Origin: Ramlibacter sp.
Lineage (GTDB): Bacteria > Pseudomonadota > Gammaproteobacteria > Burkholderiales > Burkholderiaceae_C
Direction: 5' to 3'
Length of the DNA stretch: 64,000 nucleotides
Assembly: GCA_019635415.1 (NCBI GenBank)
Contig: JAHBZN010000002.1
Span: forward strand, 806,001 to 870,000
Shown piece by piece: positions 17,331 through 26,417 of this stretch. Position 1 is the stretch's first letter. Each line of letters begins with the position of its first letter. The notes beneath the pieces are model-generated. The model worked only from the letters and a program-made list of their open reading frames with translations, had not been told where the DNA came from and did not search any database. The position numbers and the translations under genes were made by a program.

Positions 17331-18729
17331 AGAGGGGGCGGTTGCGCGCCAGGGGCGGATGGGCGGCGAAGTAGCGCTGGATGCCGCGCAGCAGGGCGTC
17401 GGCGAGCTGGTCCTGGTAGTCCTCGCTGCGCAGCTTGGCTTCTTCCTCGGGGTTGCTGATGAAGGCGGTCTCGACGAGCACGCTCGGAATGTCCGGGGCC
17501 TTGAGCACGGCAAAGCCGGCCTGCTCCACGTGGCGCTTGTGCAGGTGGCCCACGGTGCCGATCTCGCCGATCATGGCGCTGCCCAGCCGTAGGCTGTCGT
17601 TGATCTGCGCCGTGGTGCTCATGTCCAGCAGGGCGCGCTTGAGGTGCTGGTCCTGCGTCTTCACATTGACGCCGCCGATCTGGTCGGCCTGGTTTTCCTT
17701 GTTGGCCATCCAGCGCGCGGCGGCGCTGGACGCGCCGGTCTGGCTCAGGGCGAACACGCTGGCCCCGCGCGCGCTGGGCGTCAGGAACGCGTCGGCGTGG
17801 ATGCTCACGAACAGGTCGGCCTGCACGCGGCGCGCCTTCTGCACCCGGACGTGCAGGGGCACGAAGAAGTCGGCGTCGCGCGTCAGGAAGGCACGCATCG
17901 GGTTGCCATTGATGGTGGTGGCATTGATGCGCTCGCGGATGCGGTGCGCGATCTGCAGCACCACGTCCTTCTCGCGCGTGCCGCCGGGGCCGATGGCGCC
18001 GGGGTCCTCGCCTCCGTGCCCCGGATCAAGGGCCACGATGATGAGCCGGTCCGTGGACGCGGCGCTGGCCCCCGGCTTTGAGCCATTTGAGGCTGTAGCC
18101 CTTGATGGCTGGCCACCAGGCGCTATCAAAACAGGAGCGGATGAAGCGGGTGCCGAGGCTGCGCGAGCCGGGGCGTGCTGGGCCTGGCGCGCGATCAGGT
18201 CGCCCAGCGGGTCCGCGGCCAACGGGGCAGGCGCCGGCCCGGGCGCCGGGCTGGCCCCGCTGTCGCGCAACCGCTCGGCGATCAGCGCCTCCAGCGGGTC
18301 CACCGGCTGGGTGGGGTACAGGTCGAAGACCAGGCGGTGCTGGTAGGCGGCGATCGGCGGCAGCGTGAACACCTGGGGCAGCACGGCCTGCTTGAGGTCC
18401 AGCACGAGACGCACCACGCCCGGAGCGTTCTGGCCGGCCCGGATGCCGGTGATGTAGGGGTCGTCCGGCTTGACCTTGGCCACCAACTCGCGCAGCGCCG
18501 GATTGAGGTCGATGCCCTCGATGTCCACCGCCAGCCGGGGCGGGTTCGCCACGAACAGCTGCTTGGTGCTGAGCTGGCCATCGGATTCGATGGTGACGCG
18601 CGAGTAGTCGGGGGCCGGCCAGATGCGCACCGCCACGATGGTGGCTCCGCGCGCGATGTGCTGGCGCCCCAGCAGCAGCACCAGCGTCCCCGCCTGCAGC
18701 AGGCTGCGGCGGTCCAGGGCGGGCTTCAT
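17329..18729 (-). CDS. amiC: N-acetylmuramoyl-L-alanine amidase (AmiC type)
   Basis: A 466-residue periplasmic amidase that cuts the stem peptide from septal peptidoglycan so daughter cells separate. The N-terminus MKPALDRRSLLQAGTLVLLL carries a twin-arginine signal, as in E. coli AmiC. An AMIN domain (residues about 35-160) targets the septum. The amidase_3 catalytic domain shows LDPGHGGEDPGAIG, VSIHADAF and VLVETAFISNPEEE, with the zinc His and Glu residues. The Pro/Ala-rich linker includes an in-frame dispersed repeat at residues 198-216. The start codon overlaps the tsaE stop by ATGA. A tsaE-amiC pair is common in betaproteobacteria. Confidence 0.95.
   Translation of the reverse strand: MKPALDRRSLLQAGTLVLLLGRQHIARGATIVAVRIWPAPDYSRVTIESDGQLSTKQLFVANPPRLAVDIEGIDLNPALRELVAKVKPDDPYITGIRAGQNAPGVVRLVLDLKQAVLPQVFTLPPIAAYQHRLVFDLYPTQPVDPLEALIAERLRDSGASPAPGPAPAPLAADPLGDLIARQAQHAPARAASAPASSAPVLIAPGGQPSRATASNGSKPGASAASTDRLIIVALDPGHGGEDPGAIGPGGTREKDVVLQIAHRIRERINATTINGNPMRAFLTRDADFFVPLHVRVQKARRVQADLFVSIHADAFLTPSARGASVFALSQTGASSAAARWMANKENQADQIGGVNVKTQDQHLKRALLDMSTTAQINDSLRLGSAMIGEIGTVGHLHKRHVEQAGFAVLKAPDIPSVLVETAFISNPEEEAKLRSEDYQDQLADALLRGIQRYFAAHPPLARNRPL
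18080..18136 (-). repeat. dispersed repeat copy C, in frame in the amiC linker
   Basis: On the minus strand the blocks TTTTGATAGC, GGTGGCC, AAGGGCTACAGCCT and AATGGCTC match the other copies. It encodes part of the flexible segment between the AMIN and amidase domains (protein segment LIAPGGQPSRATASNGSKPG), where extra residues should be harmless. Confidence 0.65.
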
Positions 18730-19283
18730 GCGCAGGCCTCCAGCAGGGCTTGTCCGGTGGGGCTGTGCGCGCTCAGGCTCACGGTGCGCGTCTCGTCGCC
18801 GGCCGCCTCGATGTGCAGCACCAGGTCCGGCGGCGGCAGCACGGCGGCGGCCTTCTCGGGCCATTCGGCCAGCTTGAGGCCAGGGCAGGCGAACAGGTCG
18901 CGAAACCCCGCATCTTCCCATTCGCGCGGGTCGTTGAAGCGGTAGAAGTCGAAATGCCAGACCGCCAGCGGCGCGGCGCCCGGCAGGCCCGGCGCCTCGT
19001 GCGGCTCCACCACGGCATAGGTCGGGCTCTTGATGCGCCCCTGCACGCCGAGCGCCCGCAACAGGTGGCGCACCAGCGTGGTCTTGCCGGCCCCCAGGTC
19101 GCCGTGCAGTTCGATGAAGGCATTGCGCAGGACCGGCGTGGCGGCCAGCCGGGCGGCAAAGCGCTGGGTGTCGTCCTCACTGTGCCAGTGGAGCGAGGCG
19201 GTTTCTACAATTGGCGGGTGACGTTCAGCAGCAGTCAGATCGACGGTCCTCGTTTGATGGAAAACATCAAGGCCTGGGCCCAT
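18726..19283 (-). CDS. tsaE: tRNA threonylcarbamoyladenosine biosynthesis protein TsaE
   Basis: TsaE is the ATPase that drives the TsaBD complex in making t6A37 on ANN-decoding tRNAs. The product has a P-loop GDLGAGKTTLV, the conserved SPTYAVVEPH and HFDFYRF, and the WPEKAAAVLP block. The true start is uncertain. The nearest ATG (19283) gives 185 residues and overlaps the divergent queG start by 27 bases, while no ATG, GTG or TTG lies between there and the conserved domain. An ATT or other rare start closer in is possible. The stop overlaps the amiC start by ATGA. Confidence 0.85.
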   Translation of the reverse strand: MGPGLDVFHQTRTVDLTAAERHPPIVETASLHWHSEDDTQRFAARLAATPVLRNAFIELHGDLGAGKTTLVRHLLRALGVQGRIKSPTYAVVEPHEAPGLPGAAPLAVWHFDFYRFNDPREWEDAGFRDLFACPGLKLAEWPEKAAAVLPPPDLVLHIEAAGDETRTVSLSAHSPTGQALLEACA

Positions 19284-20327
19284 GAGCTGGGATTTTCCCA
19301 AATTGGTGTGTCGGGGGTGAATCTCTCGCACGCCGAGGCTGGTTTGAGTGCCTGGCTGGCGCGCGGGTTCCACGGCGAGATGGCCTACATGGCCTCGCAC
19401 GGCCTGCGGCGCGCGCGTCCCGCGGAACTGGTGCCGGGCACCGTCAGCGTGATCACGGCCCGCATGGACTACCTCCCGGCGGCCACGCCGACCGACTGGC
19501 AGGCGGTGGAGTTCGAGCGGCTCCGGCGACCGGGCGAGGGCATCGTGTCCCTCTACGCGCGGGGACGCGACTATCACAAGGTCCTGCGCTCCCGGCTGCA
19601 GAAGCTGCAGGCGCGCATGGCCGCCGAGCTGGGGCCCTTCGGCCACCGCGTGTTCACGGACTCGGCCCCCGTGCTCGAGGCCGAACTGGCCGTGCGCAGC
19701 GGCCAGGGCTGGCGCGGCAAGCACACGCTGGTGTTGAACCGCGACGCGGGGTCGATGTTCTTCCTCGGGGAAATCTACGTGGACCTGGCCTTGCCGGCGA
19801 GTGAACCGGTAGCCGACCACTGTGGCAGCTGCAGCGCCTGCATCGACCTGTGCCCGACGCGGGCCATCGTGGCGCCGCACCGGCTGGACGCCCGCCGCTG
19901 CATTTCCTACCTCACGATCGAGCACGCGGGGCCGATCCCGCTGGAGCTGCGCCCACTCATGGGCAACCGGATCTACGGCTGCGACGATTGCCAGCTGGCC
20001 TGCCCGTGGAACAAGTTTGCCCAGCGCCACGCCCTGCCTGATTTCGACGAGCGCAGCGGCTTCAGCGGCCAGCAGCTCGTGGCCCTGTTCGGCTGGAGCG
20101 AGGCGGAGTTTCTGAGCCGCACAGAGGGCAGCCCGATCCGCCGCATTGGGCATGAACGCTGGCTGCGCAATGTGGCGGTGGCGCTGGGCAACGCGCTGCG
20201 AAGCCCGGGGATCGACCACGCCGCGATCACCGCGGCGCTGGCCTCGCGGTGCGGCCAGGCCAGTGCCCTGGTGGCCGAACACGTGGACTGGGCGCTGGCC
20301 CAGGGGAGCCTTGCCTCGCCGCAGTGA
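19257..20327 (+). CDS. queG: epoxyqueuosine reductase QueG
   Basis: QueG reduces epoxyqueuosine in tRNA to queuosine, the last step of the pathway, using cobalamin and two [4Fe-4S] clusters. The 356-residue product has MENIKAWAHELGFSQIGVSG, the two ferredoxin-type clusters CGSCSACIDLCPTRAI and GCDDCQLACPWNK, and the AMDYL-like cobalamin region (ITARMDYLP). The ATG at 19257 begins the conserved N-terminus. A GTG 13 codons upstream (19218) is a possible alternative that would deepen the divergent overlap with tsaE. Its neighbour tsaE also modifies tRNA, but they are transcribed apart. Confidence 0.95.
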   Translation: MENIKAWAHELGFSQIGVSGVNLSHAEAGLSAWLARGFHGEMAYMASHGLRRARPAELVPGTVSVITARMDYLPAATPTDWQAVEFERLRRPGEGIVSLYARGRDYHKVLRSRLQKLQARMAAELGPFGHRVFTDSAPVLEAELAVRSGQGWRGKHTLVLNRDAGSMFFLGEIYVDLALPASEPVADHCGSCSACIDLCPTRAIVAPHRLDARRCISYLTIEHAGPIPLELRPLMGNRIYGCDDCQLACPWNKFAQRHALPDFDERSGFSGQQLVALFGWSEAEFLSRTEGSPIRRIGHERWLRNVAVALGNALRSPGIDHAAITAALASRCGQASALVAEHVDWALAQGSLASPQ

Positions 20328-20365
20328 CCGGCGCGGCCGGGCCGCCAGCAGCCGCTGGCTGTTCG

Positions 20366-23300
20366 CTAGAAGCCGCTGGCGGTGACTCCGCAACTCAGCG
20401 AAAAGCTCATGGTGGAGTTGGCGTTGAGGGACGGGATCGTCAGTCCCGCGCCCTGCAGGGCGCCGACCGTGGGGCTGGCCGGGCAGGTCGCCGTGCCCGC
20501 GCTGACCGCGCAGGTGACGGTGCTGCAGCTGAGTCCGGTGGAGGCCGGGTCCTGGATCACCGTGTTGGGCGCGTTGCCCGGTCCCAGGTTGGCCACGGTC
20601 AGGGTGTAGCTGAAGGTGCTGCCCGAAGCCACGCTGCTGGTGCCGTTGGTTTTGGTCAGCGTGAGGTTGGCCGTGACGCAGGTCGGGCTGACGACGGCGA
20701 CCGCCGTGTTGTTGGTGGTGACCGACTCACCCGCGGGCGAGGACACGCTCACGCTGTTGGTGACCGACGCCATCGAGACGATGCACGTGGGGGTGAACAT
20801 GGCGGTGGCCGAGAGCGCCGGAAAGTTCGTGCCGTTCGCGATCGGATAGGCGCTGGCGTTGGGCAGCGTGCAGACGATGGGCGCGCTCCCGCTGCAATTC
20901 CATCCGGTGCCGGCGAACGCCGTGGTCAGCGTGACGCCGCTGCCGGTGAAGGTGTCGGTGACGGTCAACGGCGAGGAGCCGAACGTGGTGGGCACGTTGG
21001 CCGTGGTCACGTCCGTGGCCTGGCTCGTGCTGTAGGTCTGGCTGCCGATCGGACGGCCGTTGTTGCGGGCCGTGATGACATAGCTGAAGGTCACCAGTGG
21101 CGTCACGCTGGCCGGCGCCGTCTTGGTGATGCTGAAGTCCGGTATCAGGCGCACGTCCTCATCGGTCGGCCCGGCGACCAGCCCGTTGTAGTTGCTGCCC
21201 GACACAGCGGTGGCGCCCGCGCCGTTGTAGTTGGCGTAGGTGGTGGCCGCGTAGGCCGTGGCGGTGCGGTTGGCCGTGGCGAGCGTGGCTGGCGACACCA
21301 GGCGCGTGGGCTGCGCCGCCAGGCGCGTGGGGTCAAGGAATTCGAGGCCCACAGGGGTGTGGTAGGTGCCCACGGTGGCCGTGTTGGGAATGCTGGCAAC
21401 GAAGCTGAAGGTCAGCTCCGAAGGCGCCGTGAGCCGGCGCGGTGCCAGCGCAAACGAGCTGACCGTGGGGGTCGCGCTCACCGACAGCGGGTTGGTGCCG
21501 ACCGACCAGACGCTGGAGTTGGTGATGCCCACGGTCTCGGCCCCGCTGGAGAGCCGGCCGGCCGCCAGGGGTTGCACGGGCGCGTAGCTGGGCGCGCTGT
21601 TCGACGCCCACGCCCATCCGGGGGGCAGCTGGTTTTCAAGGGTCACGAAACGCGCTCCGCCGCCATTGTTGGACACCGTGACCACATAGGCCGCAGTGCC
21701 ACCGGTGGACGCTGTCACCAGGGGCGTGGTTGTCGCAACGGACACCGTGATGTCGGGCAGGCACTCGTAGCCGACCAGCACGCCATCGGCCGTGCCGGTG
21801 TAGCCCGCATTGCCCGTGCCGGCATAGCCGGCGTCCTGGCCGCAGTCGGCCCCGTTGTCGCAGGCGGTGCTGGCCGTGGCGCCCGCGGCGCCGGCCGCCA
21901 CATTGGTGGTGACCCCGGTCACGTTGTCAATGATGTAGCCGCCGCCGCCGCCGCCGCCTGCGCCATCCTGTTCGGACACGGCCGAAAGGTAGGCTCCGCC
22001 GGCCCCGCCCCGCGCGTTCACCGTCAGGCCCCCGACCACGGCCGCGGTGCTCGCGGTGATGATCACGGTACCGCCCGCGCCACCGCCGCCCGCTGCGTCC
22101 GTGGCCCGGGCGGCGATGCCCGGCGCCCCGTCCACGGTGATGACGGCGCCGCCGCCATCGATGCGGCTGGCCCGCAGCACCACAATGCCGCCGCCCGCGC
22201 CCCCCGAGCCGTCGGGCGAAGTCACGGTGTTGCCGCCCACGTCGCCCGCACCGCCCCCGCCGCCCATGATCCAGCGGTTCGACGCGTTGCCCGAGGGGGC
22301 CCCCCCGAAACCTCCGAGCACCAGCCCGACGAAATTGGCGTTGCTGCTGTTCCAGGTGTTGCCGCCCTGGCCCCCCGCGCCGCCGTTACCGCCGCCGCCG
22401 CCGCCGCCGTTGTGCTGGTTGCCGCCACCGCCTGCGTTGCCGGGAGCGCCGCGGGCTGCCTCGCCGCCAGGATAGCCATCGGTGGTGCCGTTGATGACGG
22501 TGCCCGTGCCGGCGCCGGCCGGGTCGTTGGTGTACAGGCGCGCTGGCGTGCCCGACAGGCCTTCGCCCTTGGAGCCGCCCAGCAGCGCGGCGATGGTGGC
22601 CACGTAGTGACGGCAGGGGCCGCTGGTGTTGGTGTAGGCCCCGGTACAGGTGGAGTTGGCGGCCACCTCGACCGCGCCGCCGCCCCTGAAGCCGGCGCCC
22701 GTGCCATTGATGGTTCGGCCGTTCAGGTCAATGTCGCCGGTGGCTTCGAGGACCAGCAGGCCGCCCTTGCTGCCATCCCAGGGTTGCAGCGTGATGTTCG
22801 ATCCCAGCACGAGGTTGGAGTACTGCGGCACGCGCACCACCTGCCATGCCCGCTTGGTGACGGTGGTGCTGTTGTTGCGGGTGGCGTAGGTGTTCACCAG
22901 CGGCGCACTGAGGTTGATGGTCCCGCCGCCGCCATAGGTGGCGCCACCGCCCGCGGCCACGGCCCACTCGTAGCGGCCGGCGATGAAGTTGGCGTCGTTG
23001 AGGTAACCACCGGCGTAGTTGTTGGTGTTGTTGTTGTAGGGCACGGTGTTGCCGGTCGATGTGGGCCCCACGTTGTTGCCGTAGCCACGGTCGTTGGTGA
23101 AGTCGATGTCGGCGCCCTGCATCTGGATGATGAGCAGCAGGTCACCGGCTTCGATGCCTCGGTTCACGCCGCTGGCGGCGCCCACGCTGATGCTGGTGGC
23201 GCCCGCCGCGGGGCTGCCCGTGCCCGGGAAAAAGGTGTTGGGTTGCGCGGTGATCGTGGCGGCCCCGGCCTGCCCGGGGATCGAGCAGGTCTGGGCTTGC

Positions 23301-23371
23301 AGGGCGGCAGTGGCCAGCAAGGCCGCGCAGCCGACCAGGCGGCGAAGGACGCGCAAGGCATCAAAGTGCAT
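20366..23371 (-). CDS. large secreted Gly-rich protein with DUF11 repeats
   Basis: The 1001-residue product has a signal peptide (MHFDALRVLRRLVGCAALLATAALQAQ). A Gly/Asn-rich central region (about residues 290-520) includes runs such as GGGGGGGNGGAGGQGG. The C-terminal third has repeated DUF11-like beta-sandwich units: DFSITKTAPASVTPLVTFSY and NLTLTKTNGTSSVASGSTFS, each followed by N-rich turns. It ends abruptly in TASGF without an obvious anchor. It is probably exported and surface-associated, perhaps an adhesin or matrix protein. The start at 23371 begins the signal peptide. It stands alone, converging with queG; the role is inferred only from composition. Confidence 0.8.
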   Translation of the reverse strand: MHFDALRVLRRLVGCAALLATAALQAQTCSIPGQAGAATITAQPNTFFPGTGSPAAGATSISVGAASGVNRGIEAGDLLLIIQMQGADIDFTNDRGYGNNVGPTSTGNTVPYNNNTNNYAGGYLNDANFIAGRYEWAVAAGGGATYGGGGTINLSAPLVNTYATRNNSTTVTKRAWQVVRVPQYSNLVLGSNITLQPWDGSKGGLLVLEATGDIDLNGRTINGTGAGFRGGGAVEVAANSTCTGAYTNTSGPCRHYVATIAALLGGSKGEGLSGTPARLYTNDPAGAGTGTVINGTTDGYPGGEAARGAPGNAGGGGNQHNGGGGGGGNGGAGGQGGNTWNSSNANFVGLVLGGFGGAPSGNASNRWIMGGGGGAGDVGGNTVTSPDGSGGAGGGIVVLRASRIDGGGAVITVDGAPGIAARATDAAGGGGAGGTVIITASTAAVVGGLTVNARGGAGGAYLSAVSEQDGAGGGGGGGYIIDNVTGVTTNVAAGAAGATASTACDNGADCGQDAGYAGTGNAGYTGTADGVLVGYECLPDITVSVATTTPLVTASTGGTAAYVVTVSNNGGGARFVTLENQLPPGWAWASNSAPSYAPVQPLAAGRLSSGAETVGITNSSVWSVGTNPLSVSATPTVSSFALAPRRLTAPSELTFSFVASIPNTATVGTYHTPVGLEFLDPTRLAAQPTRLVSPATLATANRTATAYAATTYANYNGAGATAVSGSNYNGLVAGPTDEDVRLIPDFSITKTAPASVTPLVTFSYVITARNNGRPIGSQTYSTSQATDVTTANVPTTFGSSPLTVTDTFTGSGVTLTTAFAGTGWNCSGSAPIVCTLPNASAYPIANGTNFPALSATAMFTPTCIVSMASVTNSVSVSSPAGESVTTNNTAVAVVSPTCVTANLTLTKTNGTSSVASGSTFSYTLTVANLGPGNAPNTVIQDPASTGLSCSTVTCAVSAGTATCPASPTVGALQGAGLTIPSLNANSTMSFSLSCGVTASGF

Positions 23372-23453
23372 GATAACTTCTTGATTACATTTGGTTACAA
23401 CTTGTCGCGCCATGGTAGCGCGAAGTTGTAAATCTGCCGTGAAGCTGTCGGGG

Positions 23454-24359
23454 TCAGCCCAGGACGCCAAGGGCGAACGGCAGGCTCAACATGCCCAGCA
23501 GCGTGGACAGCGTGACCAGTCCGGCCACGTAGGCACCGTTGTAGCCCATGCGCGCCGCCAACACGTAACAGCTTGAGGCCGTGGGCATGGCCGCGAAGGT
23601 CAGCAGCATGGTGGTCTGCACCGGGTCCAGCCGGAACAGGCGCGCATAGGCAAAGGCCACCAGCGGCGTGATGAAGTGGCGGATCGTCAGCACCGACACG
23701 GCAAGCGTCTTGGCCCGCGCCAGCGAGCCGAACTGCATGCCCGCGCCGGCCGCCATCAGGCCCAAAGCGAGCGAAGCCGCGCCAATGCGCGTGATCGTGG
23801 GCTCCATCCAGACCGGAATCCGGAAGCCGAGCAGGTTGGCCACCAGCCCCGAGGCCGTGGCCACGATCAGCGGGTTGCGCACCAGCTCCCGCAGGAACCC
23901 GCGCTGGGCATGCCGTGCCATGGGCCACACGGCCCCCACGTTGAACAGCGGCACGCAGACCCCGATGAGCACCGCGATCAGCAGCAGGCCGCGCGCACCC
24001 GCCAGCCGCTCGGCCATGGCCAGGGCAATGAAGGAGTTGAAGCGGAAGGCCACCTGGGCGCTGGCCGCATGGTCACGGCGGTCGATCTGGGGGCCGATCC
24101 AGGGCAGGTGGGGCAGGCTGTAGGCCAGCGCAATGCCGGTCACGCCCATCAGCAGGCCGGCGCCGATCAGGCTCGAGGCCGCGCCCAGATCGAGCGGGCT
24201 TTTCACGATCGAGTGGAACAGCAGCACCGGGAACAGGAAGTAATAGACCAGGCTTTCCACCTGCTCCCACACCGTCCGGTTGAGGGCCGTGTAGCGGCAG
24301 ACCAGGTAGCCGCACAGGATGAGGGAGAAATCGGGAAAGAGCAGTTGCGCGTAGTTCAC
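23454..24359 (-). CDS. AEC-family (auxin efflux carrier-like) transporter
   Basis: A 301-residue membrane protein with about ten hydrophobic segments. The N-terminus MNYAQLLFPDFSLILCGYLVCR and the SLVYYFLFPVLLFHSIVKSP block are typical of bacterial AEC permeases, several of which move malonate, malate or other dicarboxylates. A conserved late region (TFAAMPTASSCYVLAARMGY) matches the family's reentrant segment. It diverges from the Bug protein gene at 24486 with a 126-base gap and lies 82 bases upstream of the DUF11 gene. Substrate is not assignable; a carboxylate is likely from the neighbouring binding protein. Confidence 0.9.
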   Translation of the reverse strand: MNYAQLLFPDFSLILCGYLVCRYTALNRTVWEQVESLVYYFLFPVLLFHSIVKSPLDLGAASSLIGAGLLMGVTGIALAYSLPHLPWIGPQIDRRDHAASAQVAFRFNSFIALAMAERLAGARGLLLIAVLIGVCVPLFNVGAVWPMARHAQRGFLRELVRNPLIVATASGLVANLLGFRIPVWMEPTITRIGAASLALGLMAAGAGMQFGSLARAKTLAVSVLTIRHFITPLVAFAYARLFRLDPVQTTMLLTFAAMPTASSCYVLAARMGYNGAYVAGLVTLSTLLGMLSLPFALGVLG

Positions 24360-24485
24360 GCGGTGAGGATAACTGAACGCCTAGGGTAAGCCCTTATGTG
24401 TAATCCACAGCAGGTGGGACAGATCTTGCGTCTACGATCCCGTCTCCCGATTCATCGTTTGGCTGTTTTCCCAAGGAGAAGATTC

Positions 24486-25451
24486 ATGCAACGTCGTCAC
24501 TGGTTCGCGCTCACGCTGCTGGCCGCGACTGCCGGTAGCGCTTTCGCGCAGGGCTATCCCAACAAGGTCATCCGGCTCCAGGTTCCGTTTGCACCGGGGG
24601 GCACCACCGACATCATTGCCCGCGTGATTGCCGAGCCCCTGGGCAAGGCACTGGGCCAGAGCGTGATCGTGGAGAACAAGGCGGGTGGCGGTGGTGTGGT
24701 GGGGGCTTCGGAAACCGTGCGCGCGGCACCCGACGGCTACTCGCTGGGCATGGCGACGGTGTCCACCACCGCGGCCAATCCCGCGATCAATCCCAAGATT
24801 CCGTACAACCCGATCACCGACTTCACGCCCATCATCAACATCGCGGCCACGCCCAATGTGATCGCCGTGCATCCGAGCTTTCCCGGCAAGGACTACAAGG
24901 GATTCGTGGCCGAGCTGAAGAAATCACCGGGCCGCTACTCGTATTCGTCGTCGGGCACGGGCGGCATCGGCCATCTGCAGATGGAGCTGTACAAGAGCCT
25001 GAGCGGTACCTTCGTGACCCACATCCCCTACCGTGGCGCTGGACCCGCGCTGAACGATACGGTGGCCGGCCAGGTGCCGATGATCTTTGACAACATCCCT
25101 TCCGCGCTGCCCTTCATCAAGGACAACCGGCTGGTGCCCATCGTGGTGGCCGCGCCGCAGCGCCTGGCCGTGCTGCCCAATGTGCCGACCTTCAAGGAGG
25201 TGGGACTGGAGCCGGTGAACCGCATGGCCTACTACGGCATCCTGGGGCCCAAGGGCATGCCCAAGGACGTGGTGGACAAGATCCACGCAGGTGTCATGAA
25301 GGCTTTGTCGGACCCCGCCGTGCGCAAGCGCATCGAGGACACCGGCTCGATCGTCATCGGCAACACACCGCAGCAGTTCGCTGACCAGATCAAGGCCGAG
25401 TACGCGGTCTACAAGCAGGTGGTGGACAAGGCCGGACTGAAGCTCGAGTAA
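24486..25451 (+). CDS. Bug-type (tripartite tricarboxylate family) solute-binding protein
   Basis: A 321-residue periplasmic receptor. It has a signal peptide ending SAFA-QGYP, then the family start [24 protein letters not shown] and [18 protein letters not shown] central block, [21 protein letters not shown], and the ending [25 protein letters not shown] are typical Bug features. It should bind a carboxylate for uptake or sensing. The start at 24486 follows an AAGGAGAA site. An intrinsic terminator follows at 25478. It diverges from the AEC permease gene and may work with it or with a TctAB pair elsewhere. Confidence 0.93.
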   Translation: MQRRHWFALTLLAATAGSAFAQGYPNKVIRLQVPFAPGGTTDIIARVIAEPLGKALGQSVIVENKAGGGGVVGASETVRAAPDGYSLGMATVSTTAANPAINPKIPYNPITDFTPIINIAATPNVIAVHPSFPGKDYKGFVAELKKSPGRYSYSSSGTGGIGHLQMELYKSLSGTFVTHIPYRGAGPALNDTVAGQVPMIFDNIPSALPFIKDNRLVPIVVAAPQRLAVLPNVPTFKEVGLEPVNRMAYYGILGPKGMPKDVVDKIHAGVMKALSDPAVRKRIEDTGSIVIGNTPQQFADQIKAEYAVYKQVVDKAGLKLE

Positions 25452-25477
25452 GCGCCGGGTGGCGCCCGAGCGACCGA

Positions 25478-25510
25478 GGGTCGTCCGGCTGGCTGGACGG
25501 CCCGTTTTTG
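25478..25510 (+). terminator. intrinsic terminator after the Bug gene
   Basis: GGGTCGTCC (25478-25486) pairs with GGACGGCCC (25495-25503) with one G-T pair, and GTTTTTG follows at once. It lies 27 bases after the stop codon and 14 bases before the xerD start, so xerD should be transcribed from its own promoter or by read-through. Confidence 0.75.
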
Positions 25511-25523
25511 TTATCTTCCGGCC

Positions 25524-26417
25524 ATGAGTTCCGCCAGCGAATCCAGCATTGACGCGTTCATCGACGCGCTGTGGCTGGAGGAGGGCCTTGCCAAGAACAC
25601 GCTGGCCGCCTACCGGCGCGACCTGGGCCTGTACGCACGCTGGCTGGACGCCCGGGGCCAGGTGCTTGACGGCAGCCAGGAGTCCGATCTCCTGGGTTAC
25701 TTTGCCGCGCGCCATGCCCAGACCCGGGCCACTTCGGCCAACCGCCGCCTCACGGTCTTCAAGCGCTACTTTCGGTGGGCCCTCAGAGAGCGGCTCATCA
25801 CGGCCGACCCCACGCTCAAGCTGCAGTCGGCGAAGCAGCCGCTGCGGGTTCCCAAGACGCTGACCGAGGCGCAGGTGGAGTCATTGCTGGGCGCGCCCGA
25901 GGTGGACACGCCGCTGGGCCTGCGTGACCGCACGATGCTGGAGCTGATGTACGCCAGTGGCCTGCGGGTCAGTGAGCTGGTGTCGCTCAAGACCTTCAAT
26001 GTGAGCATGGGCGAGGGTGTGCTGCGCGTGCTGGGCAAGGGGGCCAAGGAGCGGCTGGTGCCGTTCGGCCAGATCGCGCGGGACTGGATCGCACAGTACC
26101 TGGCCCAGGCCCGCCCGGCCATTCTGGACGGCCAGCAGACCGATGACCTGTTTGTCACGCGCCATGGCCGCGGCATGAGCCGGGTGATGTTCTGGATGAT
26201 CGTCCGCAAGCACGCCCAGGCCGCGGGCATCACGGCGCCGCTGTCGCCGCACACGCTGCGCCACGCGTTTGCAACGCACCTGCTCAATCACGGCGCAGAC
26301 CTGCGGGCGGTCCAGATGCTGCTGGGGCACGCCGACATCTCCACCACCACCATCTACACCCATGTGGCGCGTGAGCGCCTCAAGGCGTTGCACGCCCAGC
26401 ATCATCCCCGGGGTTGA
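25524..26417 (+). CDS. xerD: site-specific tyrosine recombinase XerD
   Basis: XerD acts with XerC at dif to resolve chromosome dimers during division. The 297-residue length is standard. The N-terminal SAM-like DNA-binding domain opens with FIDALWLEEGLAKNTLAAYRRD. The catalytic residues are all visible: Arg in ASGLRVSELVSL, Lys in GKGAKERLVPF, His and Arg in HTLRHAFATHLL, His in LLGHADIST and the Tyr nucleophile in TTIYTHV. The stop codon lies inside the convergent GNAT gene, giving a 38-base tail-to-tail overlap. Nothing suggests an integrase of a mobile element here. Confidence 0.96.
   Translation: MSSASESSIDAFIDALWLEEGLAKNTLAAYRRDLGLYARWLDARGQVLDGSQESDLLGYFAARHAQTRATSANRRLTVFKRYFRWALRERLITADPTLKLQSAKQPLRVPKTLTEAQVESLLGAPEVDTPLGLRDRTMLELMYASGLRVSELVSLKTFNVSMGEGVLRVLGKGAKERLVPFGQIARDWIAQYLAQARPAILDGQQTDDLFVTRHGRGMSRVMFWMIVRKHAQAAGITAPLSPHTLRHAFATHLLNHGADLRAVQMLLGHADISTTTIYTHVARERLKALHAQHHPRG

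Noticed and set aside
18726..20393. Extension of tsaE upstream into a 555-residue protein
   Set aside because: The added part is antisense to queG and has no resemblance to TsaE.
20249..23431. A 1060-codon open frame on the plus strand
   Set aside because: It lies entirely antisense to the secreted Gly-rich/DUF11 gene, has no recognisable domain, and is rich in Gly, Ala, Arg and Val as expected for a high-GC shadow frame. The minus-strand frame has a signal peptide and clear repeats.
24360..24485. Possible operator or small RNA between the AEC and Bug genes
   Set aside because: Only a ribosome-binding site is clear; no stable hairpin or consensus promoter could be supported.
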